Assembly: GCA_002529645.1 (NCBI GenBank)
Contig: NAEP01000032.1
Span: 82,196 to 146,195 of the forward strand
DNA: 64,000 nucleotides
From: Candidatus Lumbricidiphila eiseniae
GTDB taxonomy: Bacteria > Actinomycetota > Actinomycetes > Actinomycetales > Microbacteriaceae
Direction: 5' to 3'
Shown here: piece after piece, positions 39,510-48,914 of the stretch
Layout of the letters: every line of letters starts with the position of its first letter
How positions within the stretch are numbered: the first letter of the stretch is position 1
Made by a program: the position numbers and the translations under genes
Notes under the pieces: model-generated
What the model was told of the DNA's origin: nothing
The model's database searches: none
Seen by the model: the letters and a program-made list of their open reading frames with translations, nothing else

Positions 39510-40788
39510 AGTCGAGCACACTGTCCTCGTACTCAGAATCGACATTCACCTTTTTCGCGCGGTGTCTAGTGATTGGGCGTGGGTATCGAGGAGCGCCGGA
39601 TGGTGCGCGGACCCCGACGGAAGTCAGCTCTTCTGGGAAATTTCCGATGGGAGTACCAGACGGTGTGGGAGCGCCGTTCGCGCTGAACACCGTGCCACCG
39701 TGCACGCGCACCGCAGCCGCGGCATCCCGACTGTTGTTGTGTGTGTCACGCAGTTCAAGCTCGGTTGTGCGCTCACGATTGGCTGCCCACCCCAGTCCAA
39801 CGAACCCCATGGTCGCGAACACGAACCACTGCAGGGCGTAGGAGAGGTGCGGCCCCTCGTCGAGCGCGGGGCGGGGTGCCGCCTGCGGCACGGTCGGTGT
39901 GGCACCGGAGGAGGGTGCATCTCCACCAGCCCCGAGCCCGCTCGCCCCACTCGAGACAACCGACGGGGTGGTGTTGCCGCTTGCGCCATTGGGTTGTGGA
40001 ATGAGTAAACCGTAGGCACCGGTGTAACTGGATGTCCCGCCACCGGCCGCCGCAACACGCTGGGCGAGTTCTGCCAGATCTATTGTTGCCAGTTCCGCGC
40101 CCACCGAGGTGCGCCCCGCAATCCGGCCTTCTGTGCCCTTCAATCGTGCTGTGACCTCGATGCGGCCCGACGGCGGCGGTGTGACGGCGCCGGGGCGCCC
40201 CTTCGAGTTCGGTGCGATCCATCCTCGATTGATCATGAACACCGAGTTGTCGTCAAGGCGGAACGGGGTAACCACCTCAAAACCATTATTACCGCCCAGC
40301 GGACGGTTACGAATGACAACCTGCTCGGCGGTGAGGTATTCGCCGGAGAGAGAGACAACCTTCCAACGGTCGACAGCAGCGAAGCTCGTGAGCGTTGGCA
40401 GCACCTCGCTGACAGGCACGGCCGGTGAGTCGTAGTTCGCGTTGATTCGGGCAATTTCGGCCTGCGCCTCCGCTCGTCGTGCGAACTGCCACAGGCCGAG
40501 CAGCGAGCAGACTACAGCGAACACAATGGTCAGAGATAGGTAGCCAGCCCATCGCCGGGAAATTAGGAATCGCCATTGACCGCTGCCGCGTGTCGCGGCG
40601 GGCGACGGGACTTCATGGGGGGAGGTAACGGCACCCCCGGGTGTTCGGGCATCGAACAAGGCGGGGGTGCTCTGCCCGGTTACGGGTTCGTTTTTCCCGG
40701 TTACGGGTTCGTTTTTCCCGATTACGGGTCTGTTCCGCCCGATTACAGGCCCGTTTTGCCCGGTTACGAGCCTGTTTTGCTCAGGCAT
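39490..40788 (-). CDS. SURF1 family protein
   Basis: The 432-residue protein has a SURF1 core between two membrane helices (GYLSLTIVFAVVCSLLGLWQ near 80-100 and LQWFVFATMGFVGLGWA near 340), with SGEYL, RNRPLGGNNGFEVVTPF and MINRGWI in between. SURF1 helps assemble cytochrome c oxidase. The N-terminus has five NxPVxG-like units coded by a 21-bp tandem repeat (about 40675-40780), and the C-terminus a long variable tail. ATG 40788 overlaps the preceding gene's stop. Confidence 0.88.
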   Translation of the reverse strand: MPEQNRLVTGQNGPVIGRNRPVIGKNEPVTGKNEPVTGQSTPALFDARTPGGAVTSPHEVPSPAATRGSGQWRFLISRRWAGYLSLTIVFAVVCSLLGLWQFARRAEAQAEIARINANYDSPAVPVSEVLPTLTSFAAVDRWKVVSLSGEYLTAEQVVIRNRPLGGNNGFEVVTPFRLDDNSVFMINRGWIAPNSKGRPGAVTPPPSGRIEVTARLKGTEGRIAGRTSVGAELATIDLAELAQRVAAAGGGTSSYTGAYGLLIPQPNGASGNTTPSVVSSGASGLGAGGDAPSSGATPTVPQAAPRPALDEGPHLSYALQWFVFATMGFVGLGWAANRERTTELELRDTHNNSRDAAAAVRVHGGTVFSANGAPTPSGTPIGNFPEELTSVGVRAPSGAPRYPRPITRHRAKKVNVDSEYEDSVLDSATHTR

Positions 40789-41041
40789 GGTGTTCCGGCA
40801 TCGACACGGGTTCAGTTTTCTCGCTCTGCTGCGGGTCATACGCGACGACACGGACAGGAAAAGACCGGGCGTGAAGAAAGGCACTCAGATAGTCAACGTG
40901 CTCGGCGCATGCAAGCCACGTTTTGATGCGTTCGCCCGTGTGGATCTTTGGGTTACGCCACTCGATGCGCCACTGTGCAGACACGGTGCATCCCGCCCGT
41001 GAGCACGAGTCAACCGGGATCTCCCCGCCGATGCCCATCAC
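40781..41041 (-). CDS. Small conserved Cys-rich protein
   Basis: The 86-residue protein has CSRAGC, IEWRNPKIH, TWLACAEH and FPVRVV, a pattern kept in many actinobacteria between SURF1 and DUF3099 genes. The cysteines and histidines suggest a bound zinc. The function is unknown; the 'acetone carboxylase' label sometimes used has no support here. It overlaps both neighbours, so the three genes are translated together. Confidence 0.82.
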   Translation of the reverse strand: MMGIGGEIPVDSCSRAGCTVSAQWRIEWRNPKIHTGERIKTWLACAEHVDYLSAFLHARSFPVRVVAYDPQQSEKTEPVSMPEHHA

Positions 41042-41352
41042 GAGAATTTCGCCCCATCACCCGGGGTTTCCGCCGAAGCAGGCGGAGGCACCGTGGCTTG
41101 CCCGCGTCGAGCGATCCCACCGGGACGTAGCACGAGTCGCTGCTTGCGCAGCAGTGGCACATTTGCAACGACAACGGCGAAATACGGCAACACAATCGCG
41201 CCGATCGCGACGGCGAGCAACCACCATCCCTGCGTGAACGGCAGAGCGACAATGCACAGCACCCGAATACCCATCATGATCGAGTACTTGATCATGCGGG
41301 CGCGTCGATCTGCGTCGGGTGAAACGGTAACTGAGGTGATCGTGGGTGTCAC
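41038..41352 (-). CDS. DUF3099 membrane protein
   Basis: The 104-residue protein starts ITSVTVSPDADRRARMIKYS and has two membrane helices (MGIRVLCIVALPF; LLAVAIGAIVLPYFAVVV), then a basic tail. This is the DUF3099 pattern. It is the first gene of a three-gene overlapping operon ending with SURF1, hinting at a link with respiratory chain assembly. GTG start. Confidence 0.88.
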   Translation of the reverse strand: MTPTITSVTVSPDADRRARMIKYSIMMGIRVLCIVALPFTQGWWLLAVAIGAIVLPYFAVVVANVPLLRKQRLVLRPGGIARRGQATVPPPASAETPGDGAKFS

Positions 41353-41530
41353 AGTGGTGACCGCTGGTAGGGGCGGAACTCCTTAGGGCTTAACACTACG
41401 GCGTCGGCGCCGAAGTCTGCGGCCCGAACCCTGCCTGGGTCGGGGTGGATGATCCGGGCACTACCACGCACAGATCCTGCCAAACACGGGCACCGTTAAG
41501 CGCGATCTCCGTCAAGCACCAAACTGTATG

Positions 41531-41620
41531 ACGTACCCTGTTGGCTCGGGGAGTCGGTAACCGGTTCACGTAAAGAACCGAGAAAGGTTGAACGTGCCCT
41601 GTTGGCTGGGAGAGTCGGTA
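41531..41620. repeat. Paired direct repeat, 29 + 32 + 29
   Basis: Copies at 41531-41559 and 41592-41620 (core CCCTGTTGGCT) agree at 26 of 29 bases. The 32-nt middle contains a small inverted repeat, CGGTTC/GAACCG. It lies in the divergent gap between DUF3099 and fabG; 41353-41530 shows no gene. Confidence 0.9.
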
Positions 41621-41634
41621 GGAGACTCGGCCGG

Positions 41635-41698
41635 GGGCTCGGCCGGTCGGCCGAGGAAACCAGCCGGGGCTCGGCTAGTTGGTCGAGGAAACCAACCG
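41635..41698. repeat. 32-bp tandem duplication
   Basis: Units 41635-41666 and 41667-41698 (both start GGGCTCGGC, both contain CGAGGAAACCA) follow without a gap, directly after the repeat pair above. This is a plain tandem duplication upstream of fabG. Confidence 0.82.
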
Positions 41699-41771
41699 GG
41701 CCTCACCCGCGCCGCCGATCCGAACTTTTACTCGGCCGTATGCTGAACTGGGGCACATTGAAGGGAATAAC

Positions 41772-42479
41772 ATGACTGCTCGGACTGTGCTTATTACCGG
41801 AGGCAATCGTGGCATCGGCCGTGCGATTGCCGAAGAGTTCATCGCCCAGGGGCACCGCGTTGCGGTTACGGTGCGATCCGGTAACGGTCCAACGGGGGCG
41901 CTCGCTGTGCGCGCAGATGTTACCGACGGAGCATCCCTCGACGCGGCATTCGTCGAGATTGAGGCTGCGCTCGGGCCGGTCGAGGTGCTCGTGGCGAACG
42001 CGGGCATAACTCGTGACACGCTGCTGCTGCGGATGAGCGACGAGGATTTTACGAGCGTGCTCGACACCAATCTCACGGGTGCGTTTCGCGTCGTCAAGCG
42101 AGCATCGAAGGGTATGCTCAAGGCCCGGTTCGGGCGCATCGTGCTGATTTCAAGCGTTGTCGGTCTCTACGGTTCCGCCGGTCAGGTTAACTATGCCGCT
42201 TCGAAGTCGGCCCTGATTGGGATGGCCCGTTCGCTCACCCGCGAACTCGGAAGCCGGGGGATCACATCGAACGTGATCGCTCCCGGGTTTATTGAGACGG
42301 AGATGACCGAGGTGTTGCCCGATGAGCAACGCACCGACTATCAGAAGGCGATTCCGCTCGGACGTTTTGCGACGGCGACTGAAGTGGCAAAGGTCGTCAC
42401 GTGGTTGGCAGGCGATGACGCAGGCTACATCTCAGGTGCGGTCATCCCGGTTGACGGCGGCCTCGGAATGGGCCACTAA
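41772..42479 (+). CDS. fabG: 3-oxoacyl-[ACP] reductase-type SDR
   Basis: The 235-residue SDR has TGGNRGIG (cofactor site), VLVANAGIT, the catalytic Ser in ISSVVGLYG, YAASK (Tyr and Lys) and a PGFIETEMTE loop, all typical of FabG/MabA. It reduces 3-oxoacyl-ACP with NADPH in fatty acid elongation. ATG 41772 begins the conserved N-terminus with AAGGGA upstream; the frame from 41679 is longer and unconserved. Confidence 0.9.
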   Translation: MTARTVLITGGNRGIGRAIAEEFIAQGHRVAVTVRSGNGPTGALAVRADVTDGASLDAAFVEIEAALGPVEVLVANAGITRDTLLLRMSDEDFTSVLDTNLTGAFRVVKRASKGMLKARFGRIVLISSVVGLYGSAGQVNYAASKSALIGMARSLTRELGSRGITSNVIAPGFIETEMTEVLPDEQRTDYQKAIPLGRFATATEVAKVVTWLAGDDAGYISGAVIPVDGGLGMGH

Positions 42480-42490
42480 TAGGTTTCGTA

Positions 42491-43159
42491 CTAGCCGCTC
42501 AGCCCCATTGCCGCGAGCACGTGGCTGAGGTCGGGTTTGTCAACGATGACATCGGCCGATTTCCGCACGATGGGCTTCGCGCAAAAAGCGACGCCGAGGC
42601 CCGCACGTGCGAGCATCTGAAGATCGTTCGCACCGTCTCCTATCGCCACGGTCTGACTGAGCGGGATGCCTCGTGCCGCCGCCCATTCGGCAAGAGTGTT
42701 TGCCTTTGCGGTGGCATCAACAAGGGGACCCGCCACCAGGCCGGTGAGTTTTCCCCCACTGACAGCCAGTCGATTGGCGCGGCAAAAATCGAGCTGTAGG
42801 TGCTCCGCGAGCGGGTCGAGCAGTTCGTGGAATCCGCCCGAAACAACGCCCACCGCGCCGCCTGCTGCGTGTACACCGCTGACGAGTTGTGTGATTCCGG
42901 TTGTGGGTGTCATTCGTGCTCGCACGGCGGCGAAGGCCGTGACATCCAGGTTTACGAGAGCGGCAACCCGTTCTCGCAGACTCGCGGCGAAGTCGATCTC
43001 GCCCCGCATCGCTCGCTCGGTGATGGCAGCGACGTCGTCGCGGCATCCCGCCGCCTCGGCGAGCAGTTCGATGGCTTCTTCGCGGATGAGTGTCGAGTCG
43101 GCATCGAGTACGACGAGCGGGCCGCCAACGGGGCGTGCTGAGAAGGGAGTCGAGGTCAT
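42491..43159 (-). CDS. serB: Phosphoserine phosphatase
   Basis: The 222-residue HAD hydrolase has [20 protein letters not shown] (nucleophile Asp), [12 protein letters not shown] and [10 protein letters not shown]. It removes phosphate from phosphoserine, the last step of serine synthesis. It lacks an ACT domain. Its ATG overlaps the glgC stop, so it is co-translated with glgC. Confidence 0.92.
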   Translation of the reverse strand: MTSTPFSARPVGGPLVVLDADSTLIREEAIELLAEAAGCRDDVAAITERAMRGEIDFAASLRERVAALVNLDVTAFAAVRARMTPTTGITQLVSGVHAAGGAVGVVSGGFHELLDPLAEHLQLDFCRANRLAVSGGKLTGLVAGPLVDATAKANTLAEWAAARGIPLSQTVAIGDGANDLQMLARAGLGVAFCAKPIVRKSADVIVDKPDLSHVLAAMGLSG

Positions 43160-44406
43160 GACTCGGTGGCCATGACCCGGGTGCCTTTGCCAACGACGGT
43201 GATGCCGCTGTCAGTTACGGTGAAGCCGCGGGCAATGTCTTCTTTTCTGTTCAGCCCAATCTGTGCGCCTGCCTCCACGACGACTTCTTTGTCAAGGATG
43301 GCCCGGTGCACGGTAGCTCCCGCGTCAATCCGCACTCGATCGAAAAGGATGGCGTCGGTAATGTCTGCTCCGGAACCGACATTCGCCCAGGGGCCGAGTA
43401 CGCTGCGTTCCACGTGTGCGCCTGATATAACCGAGCCCAGTGACACAATTGAGTCAATGACTGAACCTAGTGATCCGCGAGCATCACGCGTGAATTTTGC
43501 GGGCGGCGAATTGAACTGCTGACTGAAGATCGGCCATTCGCGGTTATAAAGATTGAACACCGGCAGCACGGATATAAGATCCTGGTGCGCTTCAAAAAAT
43601 GAGTCGATCGTCCCGACATCCCGCCAGTAGTAGCGGTCACGGTCGGTAGAGCCCGGCACCTCGTTGCGTCGCAGGTCGTACACACCCGCTTTTCCTGCCG
43701 CGACGAATCCGGGGATAATGTCACCGCCCATGTCATGACTTGAGTTGGTCTCTTCACCGTCGCGGGTCACAGCATCAATGAGTGCCGATGCTGTAAAGAC
43801 ATAGTTGCCCATTGAGGCGAGAACCTCATGCGGGGCATCGGGAAGTCCGATTGCATCGGTTGGCTTCTCGCGAAACTGTGAAATCATTGTGGGGTCACTC
43901 GAATTCACCTCAATAACACCGAACTGGTCTGCCAAACCAATCGGTTGTCGGATCGCGGCGACTGTAACATCGGCACCCGACTCGATGTGGTCTGCGACCA
44001 TGTGACTGAAATTCATCCGATATACGTGGTCGGCACCGACGACGACAATGATGTCAGGCTGCTCGTCATAAATGAGGTTGAGGCTTTGCAGAATTGCATC
44101 CGCAGAACCCGAAAACCAACGCTTTCCCAGCCGCTGCTGTGCGGGCACCGAGGCGACATACGAGTTAAGGAGGGCGCTCATTCGCCAGGTTTGCGAGATG
44201 TGACGGTCCAACGAGTGGGACTTGTACTGGGTAAGCACAACCACCTGACGGAGACCGGAATTCAGCAGGTTTGATAGCGCAAAGTCAATGAGGCGGTACT
44301 GGCCACCGAACGGAACAGCGGGCTTCGCACGATCCTCGGTGAGCGGCATGAGTCTTTTGCCCTCGCCGCCGGCGAGCACGATACCAAAAACCTTACGGAC
44401 GGTCAT
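43156..44406 (-). CDS. glgC: Glucose-1-phosphate adenylyltransferase
   Basis: The 416-residue enzyme makes ADP-glucose for glycogen. It has the nucleotide-binding [36 protein letters not shown], the sugar-binding FREKP and a left-handed beta-helix C-terminus. It sits divergently from glgA with lsr2 between them, as in other actinobacteria. Confidence 0.96.
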   Translation of the reverse strand: MTVRKVFGIVLAGGEGKRLMPLTEDRAKPAVPFGGQYRLIDFALSNLLNSGLRQVVVLTQYKSHSLDRHISQTWRMSALLNSYVASVPAQQRLGKRWFSGSADAILQSLNLIYDEQPDIIVVVGADHVYRMNFSHMVADHIESGADVTVAAIRQPIGLADQFGVIEVNSSDPTMISQFREKPTDAIGLPDAPHEVLASMGNYVFTASALIDAVTRDGEETNSSHDMGGDIIPGFVAAGKAGVYDLRRNEVPGSTDRDRYYWRDVGTIDSFFEAHQDLISVLPVFNLYNREWPIFSQQFNSPPAKFTRDARGSLGSVIDSIVSLGSVISGAHVERSVLGPWANVGSGADITDAILFDRVRIDAGATVHRAILDKEVVVEAGAQIGLNRKEDIARGFTVTDSGITVVGKGTRVMATES

Positions 44407-44541
44407 GGTGCCTAGCCTATCGACCGACAGTCGTTGTCGCGGGCCGCAGCAGGACCGGTGCGTGGGCTGCTTGCTGGGTAAGTGCTGTTACTTCCGCGCG
44501 ACACGATTTGAGATTCTGCGCAAATGTGTAATTATTGAGGT

Positions 44542-44886
44542 ATGGCTAAAAAAGTATCTATAGAACTCATTGACGACATCGACGGAACCCGCATTTCTGA
44601 GGGGGGAGGGCGGACCGTTCAATTCTCGTTCCAAGGACACGACTACGAGATAGACCTGGCTGATCACAACGTCTCGGCGTTGGAAAAGGCGCTTGCCCCG
44701 TTCACTCAGAACGCTCGTACAGTACGAGGGACGACGGGTCGCCGACGTACGTCAGTGAAAGTCTCCGGTCCCACAATGAGTAGCACGGTTCGCAAGTGGG
44801 CTCAAGAAAATGGTGTCACGGTTCCGCCTCGTGGTCGGATTCCGTTCGCCGTCATTGATTCCTACAACGCGGCACACCGCAGCTAA
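44542..44886 (+). CDS. lsr2: Lsr2-family nucleoid-associated protein
   Basis: The 114-residue protein begins MAKKVSIELIDDIDGTRISE (dimer domain) and ends with the Lsr2 DNA-binding helices, VRKWAQENG and the AT-hook-like RGRIP. Lsr2 is the actinobacterial xenogeneic silencer that coats AT-rich DNA. It is monocistronic with its own terminator. The horizontally acquired, AT-richer islands in this window are plausible targets. Confidence 0.95.
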   Translation: MAKKVSIELIDDIDGTRISEGGGRTVQFSFQGHDYEIDLADHNVSALEKALAPFTQNARTVRGTTGRRRTSVKVSGPTMSSTVRKWAQENGVTVPPRGRIPFAVIDSYNAAHRS

Positions 44887-44913
44887 CACCAACAGCTGTG
44901 TGAATAGCAGCAA

Positions 44914-44957
44914 CAGGAGGGGCGCAGGCACTGGAGTGCTTGCGCCCCTCCTGCTTT
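44914..44957 (+). terminator. Terminator of lsr2
   Basis: CAGGAGGGGCGCA pairs with TGCGCCCCTCCTG around a 14-nt loop (itself partly self-complementary, GCACTGGAGTGC) and is followed by CTTTTCC. Confidence 0.9.
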
Positions 44958-45013
44958 TCCTGTCGAGGGAGATTGATCGGGTCGGGAACTCTCCGACTCT
45001 TGCCTGCGGACTT

Positions 45014-45096
45014 CTGTCTTTTCTGATGGGGGATCGGTGTGAGGTCCAGCCCCTGCACCGCGGCAGACTTACCCCTGTCTTTTCTGGTGGGGATCG
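45014..45096. repeat. Paired direct repeat, period 61
   Basis: CTGTCTTTTCTG-TGGGG-ATCG occurs at 45014-45036 and 45075-45096 with one change and one indel; GACTT also lies just before each. It is between the lsr2 terminator and glgA. The stretch at 44951 has a weak likeness and may be coincidence. Confidence 0.75.
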
Positions 45097-45150
45097 ATGC
45101 TTCCGGTTCATCCTGCAACAACCGAGGGTCTTCTGCGCTAGTTTTGGGGT

Positions 45151-46338
45151 GTGCGCGTAGATATATTGAGCAGGGAGTATCCGCCGGATGTTTACGGTGG
45201 TGCGGGAGTTCATGTCACTGAACTTGTACGTGCGCTGCGCCCCCACATAGATGTCCGGGTTCGGGCTTTTGGCGGGGCGCGCGCGGAAGCTGGGTCAACG
45301 GGATATCCCACTCCGGCCGAGTTTGTGTCCGCAAACCCCGTGCTGGGCACCCTCGCAACTGATTTACTTATGGCCGGAGATGTCGCCGGTGCAGATCTGG
45401 TTCACTCGCACACCTGGTACGCAAATTTTGCGGGGTACACGGCGAAGAAACTGCACGGTATTCCGCACGTTGTCACCGCCCACAGCCTCGAACCACTTCG
45501 GCCCTGGAAGGCAGAGCAGTTGGGTAACGGTTACCGCCTCTCATCCTGGGTCGAACGCGCAGCGTGCGAGGACGCGGATGCTGTCATTGCTGTGAGCGAG
45601 GGAATGCGCCGCGATATTCTACGTGTGTACCCGTCACTTGACCCGGCTCGGGTCGAAGTTGTGTACAACGGGGTTGATCTTGCCCAGTGGCGTCCCCACG
45701 TTGACTTCGACACGGTCCGCACGCTGGGTATCAACCCCGACCGGCGCTCCGTTGTGTTTGTTGGTCGAATCACTCGGCAGAAGGGCCTGTCGTACCTGTT
45801 GCGGGCTGCGAGGGTGCTGCCGCCCGATGTTCAGCTTGTGCTCTGTGCGAGTGCGCCTGACACACCCGAAATTTTCACCGAGGTGACCGATCTGGTAGGT
45901 CGGCTGCAGCGCGAGCGTAGTGGCGTGGTCTGGATTGATCGGCACCTGTCGCGCTCAGAACTGAGTGCGGTGCTTTCGGGGGCGACGTGTTTTGTCTGCC
46001 CGTCGATTTACGAGCCGCTCGGAATTGTGAACCTTGAGGCCATGGCGTGCGGGGTTGCGGTTGTCGCGACCGCAACCGGGGGTATCCCGGAGGTGGTTGA
46101 GGACGGGGTGACGGGTGTGCTTGTGCCGATCGATCAGGTTCAGGATGGCACGGGCCTGCCCCGTGATCCGGAGCGGTTCGTCGCCGACCTTGGTGCGCAG
46201 TTGTGCCGGGTCGTCGCTGACCCCGACGCAGCCCGAATGATGGGTGTGGCGGGTCGGCGGCGGGCCGAAGAGCGGTTCTCGTGGCAGGCGATTGCAGATC
46301 GCACTCGTCAGGTGTACGCCCGGGCGCTTGCACGATAG
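45151..46338 (+). CDS. glgA: Glycogen synthase (GT4, actinobacterial type)
   Basis: The 395-residue GT-B enzyme starts VDILSREYPPDVYGGAGVHV and has VVFVGRITRQKGLSYLLRA and the E-x7-E segment CPSIYEPLGIVNLEAMACGV. It uses ADP-glucose (or maltose-1-phosphate-forming chemistry in GlgM relatives) to build alpha-glucan. The adjacent glgC supports a glycogen role. GTG start. Confidence 0.92.
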   Translation: MRVDILSREYPPDVYGGAGVHVTELVRALRPHIDVRVRAFGGARAEAGSTGYPTPAEFVSANPVLGTLATDLLMAGDVAGADLVHSHTWYANFAGYTAKKLHGIPHVVTAHSLEPLRPWKAEQLGNGYRLSSWVERAACEDADAVIAVSEGMRRDILRVYPSLDPARVEVVYNGVDLAQWRPHVDFDTVRTLGINPDRRSVVFVGRITRQKGLSYLLRAARVLPPDVQLVLCASAPDTPEIFTEVTDLVGRLQRERSGVVWIDRHLSRSELSAVLSGATCFVCPSIYEPLGIVNLEAMACGVAVVATATGGIPEVVEDGVTGVLVPIDQVQDGTGLPRDPERFVADLGAQLCRVVADPDAARMMGVAGRRRAEERFSWQAIADRTRQVYARALAR

Positions 46339-46392
46339 CCCGGATGTTTGCGCTGCGGCTGCGACAACCAATGTCGGGCTAGCATTGTTGCT

Positions 46393-47184
46393 ATGGCCGG
46401 TACCGTGATTGAGTTCACTGATGTTTCTGTGGTGCGTGACAGGAAGATCATCCTTGATTCCATTAATTGGAGTGTCGGGTTGGATGAGCGGTGGGTTGTT
46501 GTTGGGCCCAACGGTGCGGGGAAGACAACCCTGTTGCAGATCGCGGCGGCCATGCTGCATCCAACCAGTGGCACTGCCATCCTCTTGGATGAAGAGCTCG
46601 GCAAGGTCGATGTGTTTGAGTTGCGACGGATGGTCGGGTTTGTCTCGTCCGCGATGGCGCGGAGGTTTCCGCCAGAAGAGACGGTACTCAATGTTGTTCT
46701 CACGGCCGCGTACGCGGTACTTGGTCGGTGGGAGGAAGAGTATGATCCCGTTGATCTGCGTCGCGCGAGTCGCATTTTGAGCGAGTGGGGTTTGACGGAG
46801 TTTGCACAACGCCATTTCGGCAGCCTGTCTGACGGTGAGCAGAAGCGGGTGCAGATTGCGCGATCTGTTATGGCCGACCCCGAGTTGCTCTTGCTCGACG
46901 AGCCCGCCGCCAGTTTGGACCTTGGGGCGCGGGAGGAGTTGGTGTGGCAACTGGGTGGGTATGCGGCATCCTCTGAGTCAGCAGCGATGGTCATGGTGAC
47001 CCACCATGTGGAGGAAATCCCGGTCGGGTTTACCCACGCGCTTGTGCTGTCAGGGGGGCGAGTCGTTGCCGGTGGACCGATTCCTGTTGCGTTGACCTCA
47101 GAGGTTTTGAGCGAAGCATTCCAGCGTCCGATTGAGCTGACTAAGGAGCAGGGGCGGTTTACTGCTCGTGGACGAGCCCGGTAG
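46393..47184 (+). CDS. ABC transporter ATP-binding protein
   Basis: The 263-residue ATPase has Walker A VGPNGAGKTTLL, a variant signature LSDGEQKRVQIARSV, Walker B LLLLDEPAASLD and a switch His in VTHHVEEI. No permease lies beside it. Relatives of this lone type in actinobacteria are often labelled molybdate or iron ATPases without proof. ATG 46393 is preferred; an upstream start at 46348 is not conserved. Confidence 0.88.
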   Translation: MAGTVIEFTDVSVVRDRKIILDSINWSVGLDERWVVVGPNGAGKTTLLQIAAAMLHPTSGTAILLDEELGKVDVFELRRMVGFVSSAMARRFPPEETVLNVVLTAAYAVLGRWEEEYDPVDLRRASRILSEWGLTEFAQRHFGSLSDGEQKRVQIARSVMADPELLLLDEPAASLDLGAREELVWQLGGYAASSESAAMVMVTHHVEEIPVGFTHALVLSGGRVVAGGPIPVALTSEVLSEAFQRPIELTKEQGRFTARGRAR

Positions 47185-47311
47185 CAGAACTGGTGAACAG
47201 TGCGCGGCCGACCTGCGCGTTCTGGTAGTCTTTAGCTTTCGTTGTGTGATCGCACGTCGGCATGCCGTCGAATAATTTTTGTTCACCCCGTCAGCAACCA
47301 AGGAAGCTCGA

Positions 47312-47566
47312 ATGAAGACCGATATTCATCCGGAATACAACGCGGTTGTGTTCCGCGATCTCGCCTCCGGGGCGACGTTTCTCACTCGTTCGACGGTGTC
47401 GAGCAGCAAGACCATTGAGATTGACGGTGAGACCTATCCCGTCATCGATGTTGAAATTTCCTCCGAGTCGCACCCGTTCTACACGGGCAAGCAGCGCATC
47501 CTCGACTCGGCCGGGCGTGTCGAGAAGTTCAATCAGCGCTTTAAAAACTTCGGTTCGAAGGCATAG
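47312..47566 (+). CDS. rpmE2: 50S ribosomal protein L31 type B
   Basis: The 84-residue protein ([20 protein letters not shown], then HPFYTGKQR) lacks the CxxC pair of the zinc-binding form, so it is type B, the paralog usually made under zinc shortage. I see no clear Zur box upstream. AAGGAAG-like bases precede ATG 47312. Confidence 0.95.
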   Translation: MKTDIHPEYNAVVFRDLASGATFLTRSTVSSSKTIEIDGETYPVIDVEISSESHPFYTGKQRILDSAGRVEKFNQRFKNFGSKA

Positions 47567-47624
47567 CCTGCAGTTGGTGACGCTGCCGTACAACTTCTGA
47601 CTGGGGTAGCTTCTGCTCGGGAGA

Positions 47625-47719
47625 GTCTCACTCTGTGGGGGGCAGGGGCGGCGGGCAGGAAGCCGACCGCAAAGCAACATGGCGAGGTCTCGCCCTGTCG
47701 GGGCAGGGGCGGGCGGGCA
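47625..47719. repeat. Paired direct repeat, period 61-62
   Basis: GTCTC-C-CTGT...GGGGCAGGGGCGG occurs at 47625-47657 and 47687-47719 with a few changes and small compensating indels, around a 29-nt middle. It lies between rpmE2 and the exonuclease, followed by a 16-bp tandem pair near 47768-47799. Confidence 0.72.
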
Positions 47720-47798
47720 CACGGGGTGTTCTTGTGGTCGTGTGCTGGTTGCTCTGATGGTGTGTGCGGGCAGACGCGGGTTATCGGGCAGACGCGGG

Positions 47799-48632
47799 TT
47801 ATACGGCGTCGGCTGATGCGATAGGCAATTGGTGGCGGACGGGCCATTCGCCGGAGCTAACAAAATTGGGTTCGCCATTTTCCCGACGCCAACGCTGGTA
47901 ACCCGCGGCCTGCTGCCGACTCCACTTCGATTGCAACTCGTGCAAATGAGAGGCGGGAGTGTCGGCAAGCAGAGGAAATTGGTGCACAAGCGCCTGGGCG
48001 ATTCGCCCTGCCGTCACGGCATCGGCGGCCGCGTCGTGGGCGTAACGCAGGTTCACACCGTAGTGTTCGGCGGTTGCAGAGAGAGTGCGTTTTCCCGGGC
48101 GATAGCGATCAACCGCTTTGTCGATAACAAAAGGGTCAATGATGGGCCCGGATTCTGGGAACGGGGTCAGACCGTAGCGAATAGCTTCGTGTTGAAGGAT
48201 GGTGAAATCGTAGGCGGCGTTATAAGCCACGATGGCTACCCCACGCTGGTGCAGATACTGCAGTGCCGTCAGGATCTGCGCAACGGCCTGCGCGGGTTCA
48301 TCGCCCTCGCGTTGCGCTCGCTCGGTGCTGATGCCGTGAATGAGTGTCGCGGAGGTGGGTATCTCTATTCCCGGATCTATGATCCAATCGCACGCGGCCA
48401 GAACCTGGCCCGTTGGCCCGATAACCCCAACATGGGCGGTAACAATCCGGCTGATGTCAAAATCAATGCCGGTTGTTTCAAGGTCAAAAACTGCCAGAGT
48501 GTGTGACCAGTGTGGTGAGTGCGTTTTACCTCGAATATCGTGCGCCTCAAGGAGGGCCTTGAGAGCCTCGAGGGCGTGATGCGCGCCGTTGAGCGCACCG
48601 AGCGGGGCGGGGGCTGCAGTGGAGTTCGTCAT
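47799..48632 (-). CDS. 3'-5' exonuclease (DEDDh, DnaQ-like)
   Basis: The 277-residue protein has the exonuclease motifs AVFDLETTGID, HGIST, AYNAAYDFTIL and HDAAADAV (ExoIII epsilon-type His-Asp). Such stand-alone DnaQ-like proteins in actinobacteria trim DNA or RNA ends. ATG 48632 is chosen; the frame beyond it is not conserved. Confidence 0.9.
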   Translation of the reverse strand: MTNSTAAPAPLGALNGAHHALEALKALLEAHDIRGKTHSPHWSHTLAVFDLETTGIDFDISRIVTAHVGVIGPTGQVLAACDWIIDPGIEIPTSATLIHGISTERAQREGDEPAQAVAQILTALQYLHQRGVAIVAYNAAYDFTILQHEAIRYGLTPFPESGPIIDPFVIDKAVDRYRPGKRTLSATAEHYGVNLRYAHDAAADAVTAGRIAQALVHQFPLLADTPASHLHELQSKWSRQQAAGYQRWRRENGEPNFVSSGEWPVRHQLPIASADAV

Positions 48633-48696
48633 AACACCAGGGTAGACAGTGCCTCTGACATCGGGGCTTAAACGCACCGAGCATCAGGTTCAGATA

Positions 48697-48819
48697 GCAC
48701 GGATATCGGGTCTGGGTGGCATAGAACACTGGGGTTGAGTGGCACAGATATCGGGGTCGGGTGGTACAGAACACCTGGCTCGAGCAGCACGGATATCGGG
48801 GTCGGGTGGCACAGAACAC
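48697..48819. repeat. Three-copy 33-nt direct repeat, period 45
   Basis: Copies start at 48697, 48742 and 48787 (core GATATCGGG-TCGGGTGG) with 12-nt variable stretches between them. The pattern is regular but differs in period from the 60-62-bp doublets. It lies between the exonuclease and the hydrolase gene. Confidence 0.88.
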
Positions 48820-48914
48820 CGGGTTTCTGACCTCGCTGCTTCTGATCACCGCAGCACATCGCACGGAGCTCGGGCAACACAGGAATGTGAATCATCCCCC
48901 GTAGACTGGGGCGA

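Noticed and set aside
47190..47311. Zur operator upstream of rpmE2
   Set aside because: Type B L31 genes are often zinc-controlled, but I found no palindrome of the Zur type here.
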